A DNA stretch of 64,000 nt from Tetradesmus obliquus (Eukaryota; Chlorophyta; Chlorophyceae; Sphaeropleales; Scenedesmaceae): NCBI GenBank assembly GCA_030272155.1, contig CP126207.1, positions 2,108,001 to 2,172,000 of the forward strand, read 5' to 3'. A model generated the notes under the pieces. The model was given only the letters and a program-made list of their open reading frames with translations, searched no databases and was not told the DNA's origin. Made by a program: the position numbers and the translations under genes. Of the stretch, positions 34,679-48,631 are shown in pieces; the stretch's first letter is position 1; each line of letters opens with the position of its first letter.

Positions 34679-35529
34679 AGTATCGAGCCCCTGCATGGCA
34701 TGGGTTTAGGGCTGTTGACGTGTGTTGCGAACCAGCAGCTCAGCCGCTGGTAATATTTGCAGTGATACAGCATCGAAGTTCGCAGTTTCTGACTACTATC
34801 ACCGGATGTAAGCATCGCTGCACGCATAGCTTTGCCGTTGCCAAGTTTGACTCGGCATGATCTTACCACCTTGCTTGCTGTAGCGCGACAGGAATCCCTG
34901 ATCACAACCGCGGAAATATACTATATGGCTTCAAATGTCGGATAGGAGCACGGCAGGAGCAGGAGGTCGGGCGAGGACGAGCAGGCATCACGCAATCGTG
35001 CAGCAGGTGAGGAGCAACAACCTGGCCAGACATCGATGTATTGCAACACGCATCCGCAGTTCAGAAGTGATATTTCAGTAGAACACACAGCGTGCTACCT
35101 AGCATGAGCATTGCAGCTGTGCAGCATGCTGGCCAGAGCAGCAGCTGCGCCCTCCTGGCAGAACTGGTCTGCTGCATTTCAGCAGCAGCCAGGCTCTACA
35201 CGATTTACTTATCAGCACCAGAACCTCCGCCAGTAACATACCATCTCTACTGTGCCATTGCCTCCTGCAGGCACATGTCAGGCATGGAGCATTGCTGCCA
35301 GGCACTCGGCAGCAGCAGCAGCGCGAGTGCCGCCAGCAGCTGTGGGTGCCAACACACCATGCCCATCAACAACCAAGACAATCACGTTGCAGCAGGTATG
35401 AAATGCATCCAGCATATGCAGTGCTGTCACTACACCACATCAGCTGTTGCAACAGCTTGCAGCAACCAAGTTGAACAGCAGCAGGCAACCCATCTGCATG
35501 AGTTGCGCAAGCAGTGCATGCACCAACCT

Positions 35530-37442
35530 CTACCTCAGGCCTGGTGGGGCATACAGCCCACCACTGTTAATGATTGCCTGGTAGGTTGCTGGGAGGCTAT
35601 CAATATCAGCCTGGACAGAAGCAGCTGGGTAGGCAAAGAACAATTCCACCAACTTGGCTATGCACTCCTTGTCATTGGGCTTGTTGTTCCAGCGCGCATA
35701 ACGCCAGGCTGTCATTGCCTGGGTCAGGTATGCATGCACATGCTCCACTACCTTGTGCATGTCAGGACTCAGGGCTGGCAAACTCAAAAGCCTGCCTGCA
35801 GGCCAGATGCCTAGCGACGCAAGCTCAGCCTTGGTGTGGGCTGTGCTGTTGTCCTGTGACAGCAGCCAGGGCGCGTGGCGCTGCAAACCCAGGCGTTCTG
35901 AGATGGTGTCCAGGTTGAGGTTGAGGTCCCAGATGCAATCCTCATACTCATCAGCTGTCATGCCTGTTGCCTCCTCATTTGTGGTGGTCTGCAGGTACCA
36001 GCAGCAGTGCAGGCAGCAGCACAGCAGCAGCGGCACGCGGCGGCAGGCCCAGGGGGAAGTTTAGCAAGGAGGCTGAACAGCTGTATAAGCCAGAATTAAA
36101 CTACATGCTGCTGAAGGACCAAGCAGCATACAGCACCCTCAAGCTTGTGTTCAAGTGCAAGTGCTGCAACAGGAAGCACACAAGGCTGCTGGCACTGCAA
36201 ACAGCATCCCGTGGCCAGCAGCCATTCGCATGCCACGTGTGCACGCGCAGGGGCAGCAAGCATGAGAGGTTGCTGTATCAATTGCTGGACCAGTCTGCAG
36301 CTGTTGACTGCTATGCTGTTGAGGCAGTTGCTATTAGCAAGAAGATACAGCTGCAGGTAGCTGGCAGCAGCAAGGGGCTGTGGCTGAACCGGCACAAGTG
36401 GGATGCCATGCTGCTGAAGCCACACAGCTTGCTGATTGAGGTTCAAGGGGAGCAACACATAGATACAGAGGATGGCAGGCGCAACAACCGGGGTGACACG
36501 CTGGCAATCAGGCAAGCCAAGGATGAGGCACTGGCAACAGCAGCACTGGCCTTTGGGTTCAGTGTGCTGTGGCTTCACGCGGGTGCTGCTGATGACCCGT
36601 GCGGCCGCGCCGTGCGCTGGGCAGCAGCTCTGCAGCAGGCGGTGCAGCACGTTACTGCTGGCAGGCCCCCCAAGCTGTTCATGGCATGAACTCACCCGGT
36701 AAGCACAGCCCTCCCTGTCCCATGGCATGCCAGTTGTGCCTGTGAAGAACTTGATCCACACAGGCCCCAGCTGGTAGTTGACGCCAATGATGTACTTCAG
36801 CTTGATCGTCTTGCGGTTGCGCGTGAGCCGTGGCATGCTCCAGGCAAAGTCCTCTGCATCGCTGCTATACCAGCCCCTGGTGCAGCATTGGCTGAGGCAC
36901 ATCACCTTTTCATCCACATACACCACCCAAGGCTTCTGCTCCTCAAACACCTGCAGCTTCTCACCACACGATGTCACCCTGTCCCGCTTGTGCTGCGCGT
37001 CCAGGTAGGGCCGGTTGCGCACCTTGCCATACTGGAAGTGCGGGTCAATCTGCCTCATGTGCCTGGTCAGGGTCTCGCCGGAGACGCCAGCGGCTGTGAT
37101 GATGTCACGCACCACGGGGTTGGTTGTCATGAGCGCGTGTACCGACTCGTACGGCCGCGGCCTGCCTGCTGCATACCAGTTGAGGCATTCAGCATAGCAT
37201 GTGTGCGTCTGAGCATCAGTCAGTTTTGGCGGACGGCCGCTGCCTGACTCAGGGACGACAATGTTGCCGTCAACATCCATGCGCGGGCCCCAAATCCGCA
37301 TGTATTGCAGTGGATTAGAGGGCACAGGCAGGCCTGCGTCCTCTAGCATGGTGCGCATGGCCGCTGTGGCTGCATTGACATTGCCCCTGTTGGCCCTGTA
37401 TGCAAGGCCAGCGGCAGCCTCCAGGCCGACTGTCAAGGTCAT
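35530..37442 (-). CDS. DDE transposase, copy 11
   Basis: Exon 1 37442-36696, intron 36695-35989, exon 2 35988-35530. Same protein as the reference copy. Confidence 0.86.
36105..36689 (+). CDS. Vsr-like/EDxHD nuclease, copy 11
   Basis: Antisense in intron 35989-36695; identical protein to the copy at 3814-4398. Confidence 0.72.
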   Translation: MLLKDQAAYSTLKLVFKCKCCNRKHTRLLALQTASRGQQPFACHVCTRRGSKHERLLYQLLDQSAAVDCYAVEAVAISKKIQLQVAGSSKGLWLNRHKWDAMLLKPHSLLIEVQGEQHIDTEDGRRNNRGDTLAIRQAKDEALATAALAFGFSVLWLHAGAADDPCGRAVRWAAALQQAVQHVTAGRPPKLFMA

Positions 37443-37630
37443 GTTCTGCAGTTACAGTACAAACCCTAGTCAGTGGTGAACCTTGGACATGAGCAGTAGT
37501 GACGCCGGCGGTGCTTGGTTGAGGGTGCGGCTTGGCTGTGCAGACGGCATTAGCATGCTATGTCATTGTGTAGCACTGTATTGTGAATGCAGTATTGTCT
37601 GTTGAGTAATCATGAATATTTAATTGAAGT

Positions 37631-38345
37631 CACTGGGTCTCATAAAGATTCTCGCCTCGTACATGCAGGTACATAGTCAAGATCCGTATGCATCTATTGG
37701 TGTGCTCAGATTGTGCGCAGCCTGCGTGCATGTCCAGAAAACCGAGTTTACGTATGTCCCTGGGCGCCCTAAGAAACTGCGGGGATTTGCGTGTTTTGGC
37801 CCTGCTGTGCTGCTTCGAGTGAAACATAAAAAGTATGCTTGCATCTGACAGCAGCAGCAGGGCTGACCATGCACTGTGGGCTTGTGTGTGCTTCTGTGAT
37901 GGCATTACATTGCTGGTGTGCACTCGTGATGTTCGCCCTGCCTGGCTTTGCTACTTGCAAATAACGCGTTTTGTGCATCTCGATAATTTGGGTGTGACAC
38001 AGTGATGCAGCGCGCTGCAGCAGCAGCCCAGCTGGCCCACCTGCTGCCTGCAACCAGCTCCTGGCCCCTTGCTGTGCTGATGTGTGCTGTTGGCAGCCTT
38101 GCCCCAAGTACCGTTTTCGTTGCTGTTCTGTGCGGAAGTTACATGTGCTGAAAAGCAGTACTTCTGGGGGGTCGACAGCAGCAGCAGCACGCAGCACAGC
38201 AGGAGTGCATGCATTCAGCCTCTTCAGCCCTGCATTGTGTGCCTGTGGTAACCGTCCTTACACGTACGAGTTTGCGATTGATACTGTTGCAACTCAGATA
38301 CTTGGCAGGCAAAAGGCCCTGTGAGAATGAATATGAGACCCAGTG
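37631..38345. mobile_element. CACTA-type element, copy 11
   Basis: Full 715-bp element, both 14-bp termini and AGT duplications present. Confidence 0.9.
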
Positions 38346-39196
38346 AGTATCGAGCCCCTGCATGGCATGGGTTTAGGGCTGTTGACGTGTGTTGCGAACC
38401 AGCAGCTCAGCCGCTGGTAATATTTGCAGTGATACAGCATCGAAGTTCGCAGTTTCTGACTACTATCACCGGATGTAAGCATCGCTGCACGCATAGCTTT
38501 GCCGTTGCCAAGTTTGACTCGGCATGATCTTACCACCTTGCTTGCTGTAGCGCGACAGGAATCCCTGATCACAACCGCGGAAATATACTATATGGCTTCA
38601 AATGTCGGATAGGAGCACGGCAGGAGCAGGAGGTCGGGCGAGGACGAGCAGGCATCACGCAATCGTGCAGCAGGTGAGGAGCAACAACCTGGCCAGACAT
38701 CGATGTATTGCAACACGCATCCGCAGTTCAGAAGTGATATTTCAGTAGAACACACAGCGTGCTACCTAGCATGAGCATTGCAGCTGTGCAGCATGCTGGC
38801 CAGAGCAGCAGCTGCGCCCTCCTGGCAGAACTGGTCTGCTGCATTTCAGCAGCAGCCAGGCTCTACACGATTTACTTATCAGCACCAGAACCTCCGCCAG
38901 TAACATACCATCTCTACTGTGCCATTGCCTCCTGCAGGCACATGTCAGGCATGGAGCATTGCTGCCAGGCACTCGGCAGCAGCAGCAGCGCGAGTGCCGC
39001 CAGCAGCTGTGGGTGCCAACACACCATGCCCATCAACAACCAAGACAATCACGTTGCAGCAGGTATGAAATGCATCCAGCATATGCAGTGCTGTCACTAC
39101 ACCACATCAGCTGTTGCAACAGCTTGCAGCAACCAAGTTGAACAGCAGCAGGCAACCCATCTGCATGAGTTGCGCAAGCAGTGCATGCACCAACCT

Positions 39197-41109
39197 CTAC
39201 CTCAGGCCTGGTGGGGCATACAGCCCACCACTGTTAATGATTGCCTGGTAGGTTGCTGGGAGGCTATCAATATCAGCCTGGACAGAAGCAGCTGGGTAGG
39301 CAAAGAACAATTCCACCAACTTGGCTATGCACTCCTTGTCATTGGGCTTGTTGTTCCAGCGCGCATAACGCCAGGCTGTCATTGCCTGGGTCAGGTATGC
39401 ATGCACATGCTCCACTACCTTGTGCATGTCAGGACTCAGGGCTGGCAAACTCAAAAGCCTGCCTGCAGGCCAGATGCCTAGCGACGCAAGCTCAGCCTTG
39501 GTGTGGGCTGTGCTGTTGTCCTGTGACAGCAGCCAGGGCGCGTGGCGCTGCAAACCCAGGCGTTCTGAGATGGTGTCCAGGTTGAGGTTGAGGTCCCAGA
39601 TGCAATCCTCATACTCATCAGCTGTCATGCCTGTTGCCTCCTCATTTGTGGTGGTCTGCAGGTACCAGCAGCAGTGCAGGCAGCAGCACAGCAGCAGCGG
39701 CACGCGGCGGCAGGCCCAGGGGGAAGTTTAGCAAGGAGGCTGAACAGCTGTATAAGCCAGAATTAAACTACATGCTGCTGAAGGACCAAGCAGCATACAG
39801 CACCCTCAAGCTTGTGTTCAAGTGCAAGTGCTGCAACAGGAAGCACACAAGGCTGCTGGCACTGCAAACAGCATCCCGTGGCCAGCAGCCATTCGCATGC
39901 CACGTGTGCACGCGCAGGGGCAGCAAGCATGAGAGGTTGCTGTATCAATTGCTGGACCAGTCTGCAGCTGTTGACTGCTATGCTGTTGAGGCAGTTGCTA
40001 TTAGCAAGAAGATACAGCTGCAGGTAGCTGGCAGCAGCAAGGGGCTGTGGCTGAACCGGCACAAGTGGGATGCCATGCTGCTGAAGCCACACAGCTTGCT
40101 GATTGAGGTTCAAGGGGAGCAACACATAGATACAGAGGATGGCAGGCGCAACAACCGGGGTGACACGCTGGCAATCAGGCAAGCCAAGGATGAGGCACTG
40201 GCAACAGCAGCACTGGCCTTTGGGTTCAGTGTGCTGTGGCTTCACGCGGGTGCTGCTGATGACCCGTGCGGCCGCGCCGTGCGCTGGGCAGCAGCTCTGC
40301 AGCAGGCGGTGCAGCACGTTACTGCTGGCAGGCCCCCCAAGCTGTTCATGGCATGAACTCACCCGGTAAGCACAGCCCTCCCTGTCCCATGGCATGCCAG
40401 TTGTGCCTGTGAAGAACTTGATCCACACAGGCCCCAGCTGGTAGTTGACGCCAATGATGTACTTCAGCTTGATCGTCTTGCGGTTGCGCGTGAGCCGTGG
40501 CATGCTCCAGGCAAAGTCCTCTGCATCGCTGCTATACCAGCCCCTGGTGCAGCATTGGCTGAGGCACATCACCTTTTCATCCACATACACCACCCAAGGC
40601 TTCTGCTCCTCAAACACCTGCAGCTTCTCACCACACGATGTCACCCTGTCCCGCTTGTGCTGCGCGTCCAGGTAGGGCCGGTTGCGCACCTTGCCATACT
40701 GGAAGTGCGGGTCAATCTGCCTCATGTGCCTGGTCAGGGTCTCGCCGGAGACGCCAGCGGCTGTGATGATGTCACGCACCACGGGGTTGGTTGTCATGAG
40801 CGCGTGTACCGACTCGTACGGCCGCGGCCTGCCTGCTGCATACCAGTTGAGGCATTCAGCATAGCATGTGTGCGTCTGAGCATCAGTCAGTTTTGGCGGA
40901 CGGCCGCTGCCTGACTCAGGGACGACAATGTTGCCGTCAACATCCATGCGCGGGCCCCAAATCCGCATGTATTGCAGTGGATTAGAGGGCACAGGCAGGC
41001 CTGCGTCCTCTAGCATGGTGCGCATGGCCGCTGTGGCTGCATTGACATTGCCCCTGTTGGCCCTGTATGCAAGGCCAGCGGCAGCCTCCAGGCCGACTGT
41101 CAAGGTCAT
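39197..41109 (-). CDS. DDE transposase, copy 12
   Basis: Exon 1 41109-40363, intron 40362-39656, exon 2 39655-39197. Same protein as the reference copy. Confidence 0.86.
39772..40356 (+). CDS. Vsr-like/EDxHD nuclease, copy 12
   Basis: Antisense in intron 39656-40362; identical protein to the copy at 3814-4398. Confidence 0.72.
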   Translation: MLLKDQAAYSTLKLVFKCKCCNRKHTRLLALQTASRGQQPFACHVCTRRGSKHERLLYQLLDQSAAVDCYAVEAVAISKKIQLQVAGSSKGLWLNRHKWDAMLLKPHSLLIEVQGEQHIDTEDGRRNNRGDTLAIRQAKDEALATAALAFGFSVLWLHAGAADDPCGRAVRWAAALQQAVQHVTAGRPPKLFMA

Positions 41110-41297
41110 GTTCTGCAGTTACAGTACAAACCCTAGTCAGTGGTGAACCTTGGACATGAGCAGTAGTGACGCCGGCGGTGCTTGGTTGAGGGTGCGGCTT
41201 GGCTGTGCAGACGGCATTAGCATGCTATGTCATTGTGTAGCACTGTATTGTGAATGCAGTATTGTCTGTTGAGTAATCATGAATATTTAATTGAAGT

Positions 41298-42012
41298 CAC
41301 TGGGTCTCATAAAGATTCTCGCCTCGTACATGCAGGTACATAGTCAAGATCCGTATGCATCTATTGGTGTGCTCAGATTGTGCGCAGCCTGCGTGCATGT
41401 CCAGAAAACCGAGTTTACGTATGTCCCTGGGCGCCCTAAGAAACTGCGGGGATTTGCGTGTTTTGGCCCTGCTGTGCTGCTTCGAGTGAAACATAAAAAG
41501 TATGCTTGCATCTGACAGCAGCAGCAGGGCTGACCATGCACTGTGGGCTTGTGTGTGCTTCTGTGATGGCATTACATTGCTGGTGTGCACTCGTGATGTT
41601 CGCCCTGCCTGGCTTTGCTACTTGCAAATAACGCGTTTTGTGCATCTCGATAATTTGGGTGTGACACAGTGATGCAGCGCGCTGCAGCAGCAGCCCAGCT
41701 GGCCCACCTGCTGCCTGCAACCAGCTCCTGGCCCCTTGCTGTGCTGATGTGTGCTGTTGGCAGCCTTGCCCCAAGTACCGTTTTCGTTGCTGTTCTGTGC
41801 GGAAGTTACATGTGCTGAAAAGCAGTACTTCTGGGGGGTCGACAGCAGCAGCAGCACGCAGCACAGCAGGAGTGCATGCATTCAGCCTCTTCAGCCCTGC
41901 ATTGTGTGCCTGTGGTAACCGTCCTTACACGTACGAGTTTGCGATTGATACTGTTGCAACTCAGATACTTGGCAGGCAAAAGGCCCTGTGAGAATGAATA
42001 TGAGACCCAGTG
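41298..42012. mobile_element. CACTA-type element, copy 12
   Basis: Full 715-bp element, both 14-bp termini and AGT duplications present. Confidence 0.9.
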
Positions 42013-42863
42013 AGTATCGAGCCCCTGCATGGCATGGGTTTAGGGCTGTTGACGTGTGTTGCGAACCAGCAGCTCAGCCGCTGGTAATATTTGCAGTGAT
42101 ACAGCATCGAAGTTCGCAGTTTCTGACTACTATCACCGGATGTAAGCATCGCTGCACGCATAGCTTTGCCGTTGCCAAGTTTGACTCGGCATGATCTTAC
42201 CACCTTGCTTGCTGTAGCGCGACAGGAATCCCTGATCACAACCGCGGAAATATACTATATGGCTTCAAATGTCGGATAGGAGCACGGCAGGAGCAGGAGG
42301 TCGGGCGAGGACGAGCAGGCATCACGCAATCGTGCAGCAGGTGAGGAGCAACAACCTGGCCAGACATCGATGTATTGCAACACGCATCCGCAGTTCAGAA
42401 GTGATATTTCAGTAGAACACACAGCGTGCTACCTAGCATGAGCATTGCAGCTGTGCAGCATGCTGGCCAGAGCAGCAGCTGCGCCCTCCTGGCAGAACTG
42501 GTCTGCTGCATTTCAGCAGCAGCCAGGCTCTACACGATTTACTTATCAGCACCAGAACCTCCGCCAGTAACATACCATCTCTACTGTGCCATTGCCTCCT
42601 GCAGGCACATGTCAGGCATGGAGCATTGCTGCCAGGCACTCGGCAGCAGCAGCAGCGCGAGTGCCGCCAGCAGCTGTGGGTGCCAACACACCATGCCCAT
42701 CAACAACCAAGACAATCACGTTGCAGCAGGTATGAAATGCATCCAGCATATGCAGTGCTGTCACTACACCACATCAGCTGTTGCAACAGCTTGCAGCAAC
42801 CAAGTTGAACAGCAGCAGGCAACCCATCTGCATGAGTTGCGCAAGCAGTGCATGCACCAACCT

Positions 42864-44776
42864 CTACCTCAGGCCTGGTGGGGCATACAGCCCACCACTG
42901 TTAATGATTGCCTGGTAGGTTGCTGGGAGGCTATCAATATCAGCCTGGACAGAAGCAGCTGGGTAGGCAAAGAACAATTCCACCAACTTGGCTATGCACT
43001 CCTTGTCATTGGGCTTGTTGTTCCAGCGCGCATAACGCCAGGCTGTCATTGCCTGGGTCAGGTATGCATGCACATGCTCCACTACCTTGTGCATGTCAGG
43101 ACTCAGGGCTGGCAAACTCAAAAGCCTGCCTGCAGGCCAGATGCCTAGCGACGCAAGCTCAGCCTTGGTGTGGGCTGTGCTGTTGTCCTGTGACAGCAGC
43201 CAGGGCGCGTGGCGCTGCAAACCCAGGCGTTCTGAGATGGTGTCCAGGTTGAGGTTGAGGTCCCAGATGCAATCCTCATACTCATCAGCTGTCATGCCTG
43301 TTGCCTCCTCATTTGTGGTGGTCTGCAGGTACCAGCAGCAGTGCAGGCAGCAGCACAGCAGCAGCGGCACGCGGCGGCAGGCCCAGGGGGAAGTTTAGCA
43401 AGGAGGCTGAACAGCTGTATAAGCCAGAATTAAACTACATGCTGCTGAAGGACCAAGCAGCATACAGCACCCTCAAGCTTGTGTTCAAGTGCAAGTGCTG
43501 CAACAGGAAGCACACAAGGCTGCTGGCACTGCAAACAGCATCCCGTGGCCAGCAGCCATTCGCATGCCACGTGTGCACGCGCAGGGGCAGCAAGCATGAG
43601 AGGTTGCTGTATCAATTGCTGGACCAGTCTGCAGCTGTTGACTGCTATGCTGTTGAGGCAGTTGCTATTAGCAAGAAGATACAGCTGCAGGTAGCTGGCA
43701 GCAGCAAGGGGCTGTGGCTGAACCGGCACAAGTGGGATGCCATGCTGCTGAAGCCACACAGCTTGCTGATTGAGGTTCAAGGGGAGCAACACATAGATAC
43801 AGAGGATGGCAGGCGCAACAACCGGGGTGACACGCTGGCAATCAGGCAAGCCAAGGATGAGGCACTGGCAACAGCAGCACTGGCCTTTGGGTTCAGTGTG
43901 CTGTGGCTTCACGCGGGTGCTGCTGATGACCCGTGCGGCCGCGCCGTGCGCTGGGCAGCAGCTCTGCAGCAGGCGGTGCAGCACGTTACTGCTGGCAGGC
44001 CCCCCAAGCTGTTCATGGCATGAACTCACCCGGTAAGCACAGCCCTCCCTGTCCCATGGCATGCCAGTTGTGCCTGTGAAGAACTTGATCCACACAGGCC
44101 CCAGCTGGTAGTTGACGCCAATGATGTACTTCAGCTTGATCGTCTTGCGGTTGCGCGTGAGCCGTGGCATGCTCCAGGCAAAGTCCTCTGCATCGCTGCT
44201 ATACCAGCCCCTGGTGCAGCATTGGCTGAGGCACATCACCTTTTCATCCACATACACCACCCAAGGCTTCTGCTCCTCAAACACCTGCAGCTTCTCACCA
44301 CACGATGTCACCCTGTCCCGCTTGTGCTGCGCGTCCAGGTAGGGCCGGTTGCGCACCTTGCCATACTGGAAGTGCGGGTCAATCTGCCTCATGTGCCTGG
44401 TCAGGGTCTCGCCGGAGACGCCAGCGGCTGTGATGATGTCACGCACCACGGGGTTGGTTGTCATGAGCGCGTGTACCGACTCGTACGGCCGCGGCCTGCC
44501 TGCTGCATACCAGTTGAGGCATTCAGCATAGCATGTGTGCGTCTGAGCATCAGTCAGTTTTGGCGGACGGCCGCTGCCTGACTCAGGGACGACAATGTTG
44601 CCGTCAACATCCATGCGCGGGCCCCAAATCCGCATGTATTGCAGTGGATTAGAGGGCACAGGCAGGCCTGCGTCCTCTAGCATGGTGCGCATGGCCGCTG
44701 TGGCTGCATTGACATTGCCCCTGTTGGCCCTGTATGCAAGGCCAGCGGCAGCCTCCAGGCCGACTGTCAAGGTCAT
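42864..44776 (-). CDS. DDE transposase, copy 13
   Basis: Exon 1 44776-44030, intron 44029-43323, exon 2 43322-42864. Same protein as the reference copy. Confidence 0.86.
43439..44023 (+). CDS. Vsr-like/EDxHD nuclease, copy 13
   Basis: Antisense in intron 43323-44029; identical protein to the copy at 3814-4398. Confidence 0.72.
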   Translation: MLLKDQAAYSTLKLVFKCKCCNRKHTRLLALQTASRGQQPFACHVCTRRGSKHERLLYQLLDQSAAVDCYAVEAVAISKKIQLQVAGSSKGLWLNRHKWDAMLLKPHSLLIEVQGEQHIDTEDGRRNNRGDTLAIRQAKDEALATAALAFGFSVLWLHAGAADDPCGRAVRWAAALQQAVQHVTAGRPPKLFMA

Positions 44777-44964
44777 GTTCTGCAGTTACAGTACAAACCC
44801 TAGTCAGTGGTGAACCTTGGACATGAGCAGTAGTGACGCCGGCGGTGCTTGGTTGAGGGTGCGGCTTGGCTGTGCAGACGGCATTAGCATGCTATGTCAT
44901 TGTGTAGCACTGTATTGTGAATGCAGTATTGTCTGTTGAGTAATCATGAATATTTAATTGAAGT

Positions 44965-45679
44965 CACTGGGTCTCATAAAGATTCTCGCCTCGTACATGC
45001 AGGTACATAGTCAAGATCCGTATGCATCTATTGGTGTGCTCAGATTGTGCGCAGCCTGCGTGCATGTCCAGAAAACCGAGTTTACGTATGTCCCTGGGCG
45101 CCCTAAGAAACTGCGGGGATTTGCGTGTTTTGGCCCTGCTGTGCTGCTTCGAGTGAAACATAAAAAGTATGCTTGCATCTGACAGCAGCAGCAGGGCTGA
45201 CCATGCACTGTGGGCTTGTGTGTGCTTCTGTGATGGCATTACATTGCTGGTGTGCACTCGTGATGTTCGCCCTGCCTGGCTTTGCTACTTGCAAATAACG
45301 CGTTTTGTGCATCTCGATAATTTGGGTGTGACACAGTGATGCAGCGCGCTGCAGCAGCAGCCCAGCTGGCCCACCTGCTGCCTGCAACCAGCTCCTGGCC
45401 CCTTGCTGTGCTGATGTGTGCTGTTGGCAGCCTTGCCCCAAGTACCGTTTTCGTTGCTGTTCTGTGCGGAAGTTACATGTGCTGAAAAGCAGTACTTCTG
45501 GGGGGTCGACAGCAGCAGCAGCACGCAGCACAGCAGGAGTGCATGCATTCAGCCTCTTCAGCCCTGCATTGTGTGCCTGTGGTAACCGTCCTTACACGTA
45601 CGAGTTTGCGATTGATACTGTTGCAACTCAGATACTTGGCAGGCAAAAGGCCCTGTGAGAATGAATATGAGACCCAGTG
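44965..45679. mobile_element. CACTA-type element, copy 13
   Basis: Full 715-bp element, both 14-bp termini and AGT duplications present. Confidence 0.9.
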
Positions 45680-46530
45680 AGTATCGAGCCCCTGCATGGC
45701 ATGGGTTTAGGGCTGTTGACGTGTGTTGCGAACCAGCAGCTCAGCCGCTGGTAATATTTGCAGTGATACAGCATCGAAGTTCGCAGTTTCTGACTACTAT
45801 CACCGGATGTAAGCATCGCTGCACGCATAGCTTTGCCGTTGCCAAGTTTGACTCGGCATGATCTTACCACCTTGCTTGCTGTAGCGCGACAGGAATCCCT
45901 GATCACAACCGCGGAAATATACTATATGGCTTCAAATGTCGGATAGGAGCACGGCAGGAGCAGGAGGTCGGGCGAGGACGAGCAGGCATCACGCAATCGT
46001 GCAGCAGGTGAGGAGCAACAACCTGGCCAGACATCGATGTATTGCAACACGCATCCGCAGTTCAGAAGTGATATTTCAGTAGAACACACAGCGTGCTACC
46101 TAGCATGAGCATTGCAGCTGTGCAGCATGCTGGCCAGAGCAGCAGCTGCGCCCTCCTGGCAGAACTGGTCTGCTGCATTTCAGCAGCAGCCAGGCTCTAC
46201 ACGATTTACTTATCAGCACCAGAACCTCCGCCAGTAACATACCATCTCTACTGTGCCATTGCCTCCTGCAGGCACATGTCAGGCATGGAGCATTGCTGCC
46301 AGGCACTCGGCAGCAGCAGCAGCGCGAGTGCCGCCAGCAGCTGTGGGTGCCAACACACCATGCCCATCAACAACCAAGACAATCACGTTGCAGCAGGTAT
46401 GAAATGCATCCAGCATATGCAGTGCTGTCACTACACCACATCAGCTGTTGCAACAGCTTGCAGCAACCAAGTTGAACAGCAGCAGGCAACCCATCTGCAT
46501 GAGTTGCGCAAGCAGTGCATGCACCAACCT

Positions 46531-48443
46531 CTACCTCAGGCCTGGTGGGGCATACAGCCCACCACTGTTAATGATTGCCTGGTAGGTTGCTGGGAGGCTA
46601 TCAATATCAGCCTGGACAGAAGCAGCTGGGTAGGCAAAGAACAATTCCACCAACTTGGCTATGCACTCCTTGTCATTGGGCTTGTTGTTCCAGCGCGCAT
46701 AACGCCAGGCTGTCATTGCCTGGGTCAGGTATGCATGCACATGCTCCACTACCTTGTGCATGTCAGGACTCAGGGCTGGCAAACTCAAAAGCCTGCCTGC
46801 AGGCCAGATGCCTAGCGACGCAAGCTCAGCCTTGGTGTGGGCTGTGCTGTTGTCCTGTGACAGCAGCCAGGGCGCGTGGCGCTGCAAACCCAGGCGTTCT
46901 GAGATGGTGTCCAGGTTGAGGTTGAGGTCCCAGATGCAATCCTCATACTCATCAGCTGTCATGCCTGTTGCCTCCTCATTTGTGGTGGTCTGCAGGTACC
47001 AGCAGCAGTGCAGGCAGCAGCACAGCAGCAGCGGCACGCGGCGGCAGGCCCAGGGGGAAGTTTAGCAAGGAGGCTGAACAGCTGTATAAGCCAGAATTAA
47101 ACTACATGCTGCTGAAGGACCAAGCAGCATACAGCACCCTCAAGCTTGTGTTCAAGTGCAAGTGCTGCAACAGGAAGCACACAAGGCTGCTGGCACTGCA
47201 AACAGCATCCCGTGGCCAGCAGCCATTCGCATGCCACGTGTGCACGCGCAGGGGCAGCAAGCATGAGAGGTTGCTGTATCAATTGCTGGACCAGTCTGCA
47301 GCTGTTGACTGCTATGCTGTTGAGGCAGTTGCTATTAGCAAGAAGATACAGCTGCAGGTAGCTGGCAGCAGCAAGGGGCTGTGGCTGAACCGGCACAAGT
47401 GGGATGCCATGCTGCTGAAGCCACACAGCTTGCTGATTGAGGTTCAAGGGGAGCAACACATAGATACAGAGGATGGCAGGCGCAACAACCGGGGTGACAC
47501 GCTGGCAATCAGGCAAGCCAAGGATGAGGCACTGGCAACAGCAGCACTGGCCTTTGGGTTCAGTGTGCTGTGGCTTCACGCGGGTGCTGCTGATGACCCG
47601 TGCGGCCGCGCCGTGCGCTGGGCAGCAGCTCTGCAGCAGGCGGTGCAGCACGTTACTGCTGGCAGGCCCCCCAAGCTGTTCATGGCATGAACTCACCCGG
47701 TAAGCACAGCCCTCCCTGTCCCATGGCATGCCAGTTGTGCCTGTGAAGAACTTGATCCACACAGGCCCCAGCTGGTAGTTGACGCCAATGATGTACTTCA
47801 GCTTGATCGTCTTGCGGTTGCGCGTGAGCCGTGGCATGCTCCAGGCAAAGTCCTCTGCATCGCTGCTATACCAGCCCCTGGTGCAGCATTGGCTGAGGCA
47901 CATCACCTTTTCATCCACATACACCACCCAAGGCTTCTGCTCCTCAAACACCTGCAGCTTCTCACCACACGATGTCACCCTGTCCCGCTTGTGCTGCGCG
48001 TCCAGGTAGGGCCGGTTGCGCACCTTGCCATACTGGAAGTGCGGGTCAATCTGCCTCATGTGCCTGGTCAGGGTCTCGCCGGAGACGCCAGCGGCTGTGA
48101 TGATGTCACGCACCACGGGGTTGGTTGTCATGAGCGCGTGTACCGACTCGTACGGCCGCGGCCTGCCTGCTGCATACCAGTTGAGGCATTCAGCATAGCA
48201 TGTGTGCGTCTGAGCATCAGTCAGTTTTGGCGGACGGCCGCTGCCTGACTCAGGGACGACAATGTTGCCGTCAACATCCATGCGCGGGCCCCAAATCCGC
48301 ATGTATTGCAGTGGATTAGAGGGCACAGGCAGGCCTGCGTCCTCTAGCATGGTGCGCATGGCCGCTGTGGCTGCATTGACATTGCCCCTGTTGGCCCTGT
48401 ATGCAAGGCCAGCGGCAGCCTCCAGGCCGACTGTCAAGGTCAT
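46531..48443 (-). CDS. DDE transposase, copy 14
   Basis: Exon 1 48443-47697, intron 47696-46990, exon 2 46989-46531. Same protein as the reference copy. Confidence 0.86.
47106..47690 (+). CDS. Vsr-like/EDxHD nuclease, copy 14
   Basis: Antisense in intron 46990-47696; identical protein to the copy at 3814-4398. Confidence 0.72.
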   Translation: MLLKDQAAYSTLKLVFKCKCCNRKHTRLLALQTASRGQQPFACHVCTRRGSKHERLLYQLLDQSAAVDCYAVEAVAISKKIQLQVAGSSKGLWLNRHKWDAMLLKPHSLLIEVQGEQHIDTEDGRRNNRGDTLAIRQAKDEALATAALAFGFSVLWLHAGAADDPCGRAVRWAAALQQAVQHVTAGRPPKLFMA

Positions 48444-48631
48444 GTTCTGCAGTTACAGTACAAACCCTAGTCAGTGGTGAACCTTGGACATGAGCAGTAG
48501 TGACGCCGGCGGTGCTTGGTTGAGGGTGCGGCTTGGCTGTGCAGACGGCATTAGCATGCTATGTCATTGTGTAGCACTGTATTGTGAATGCAGTATTGTC
48601 TGTTGAGTAATCATGAATATTTAATTGAAGT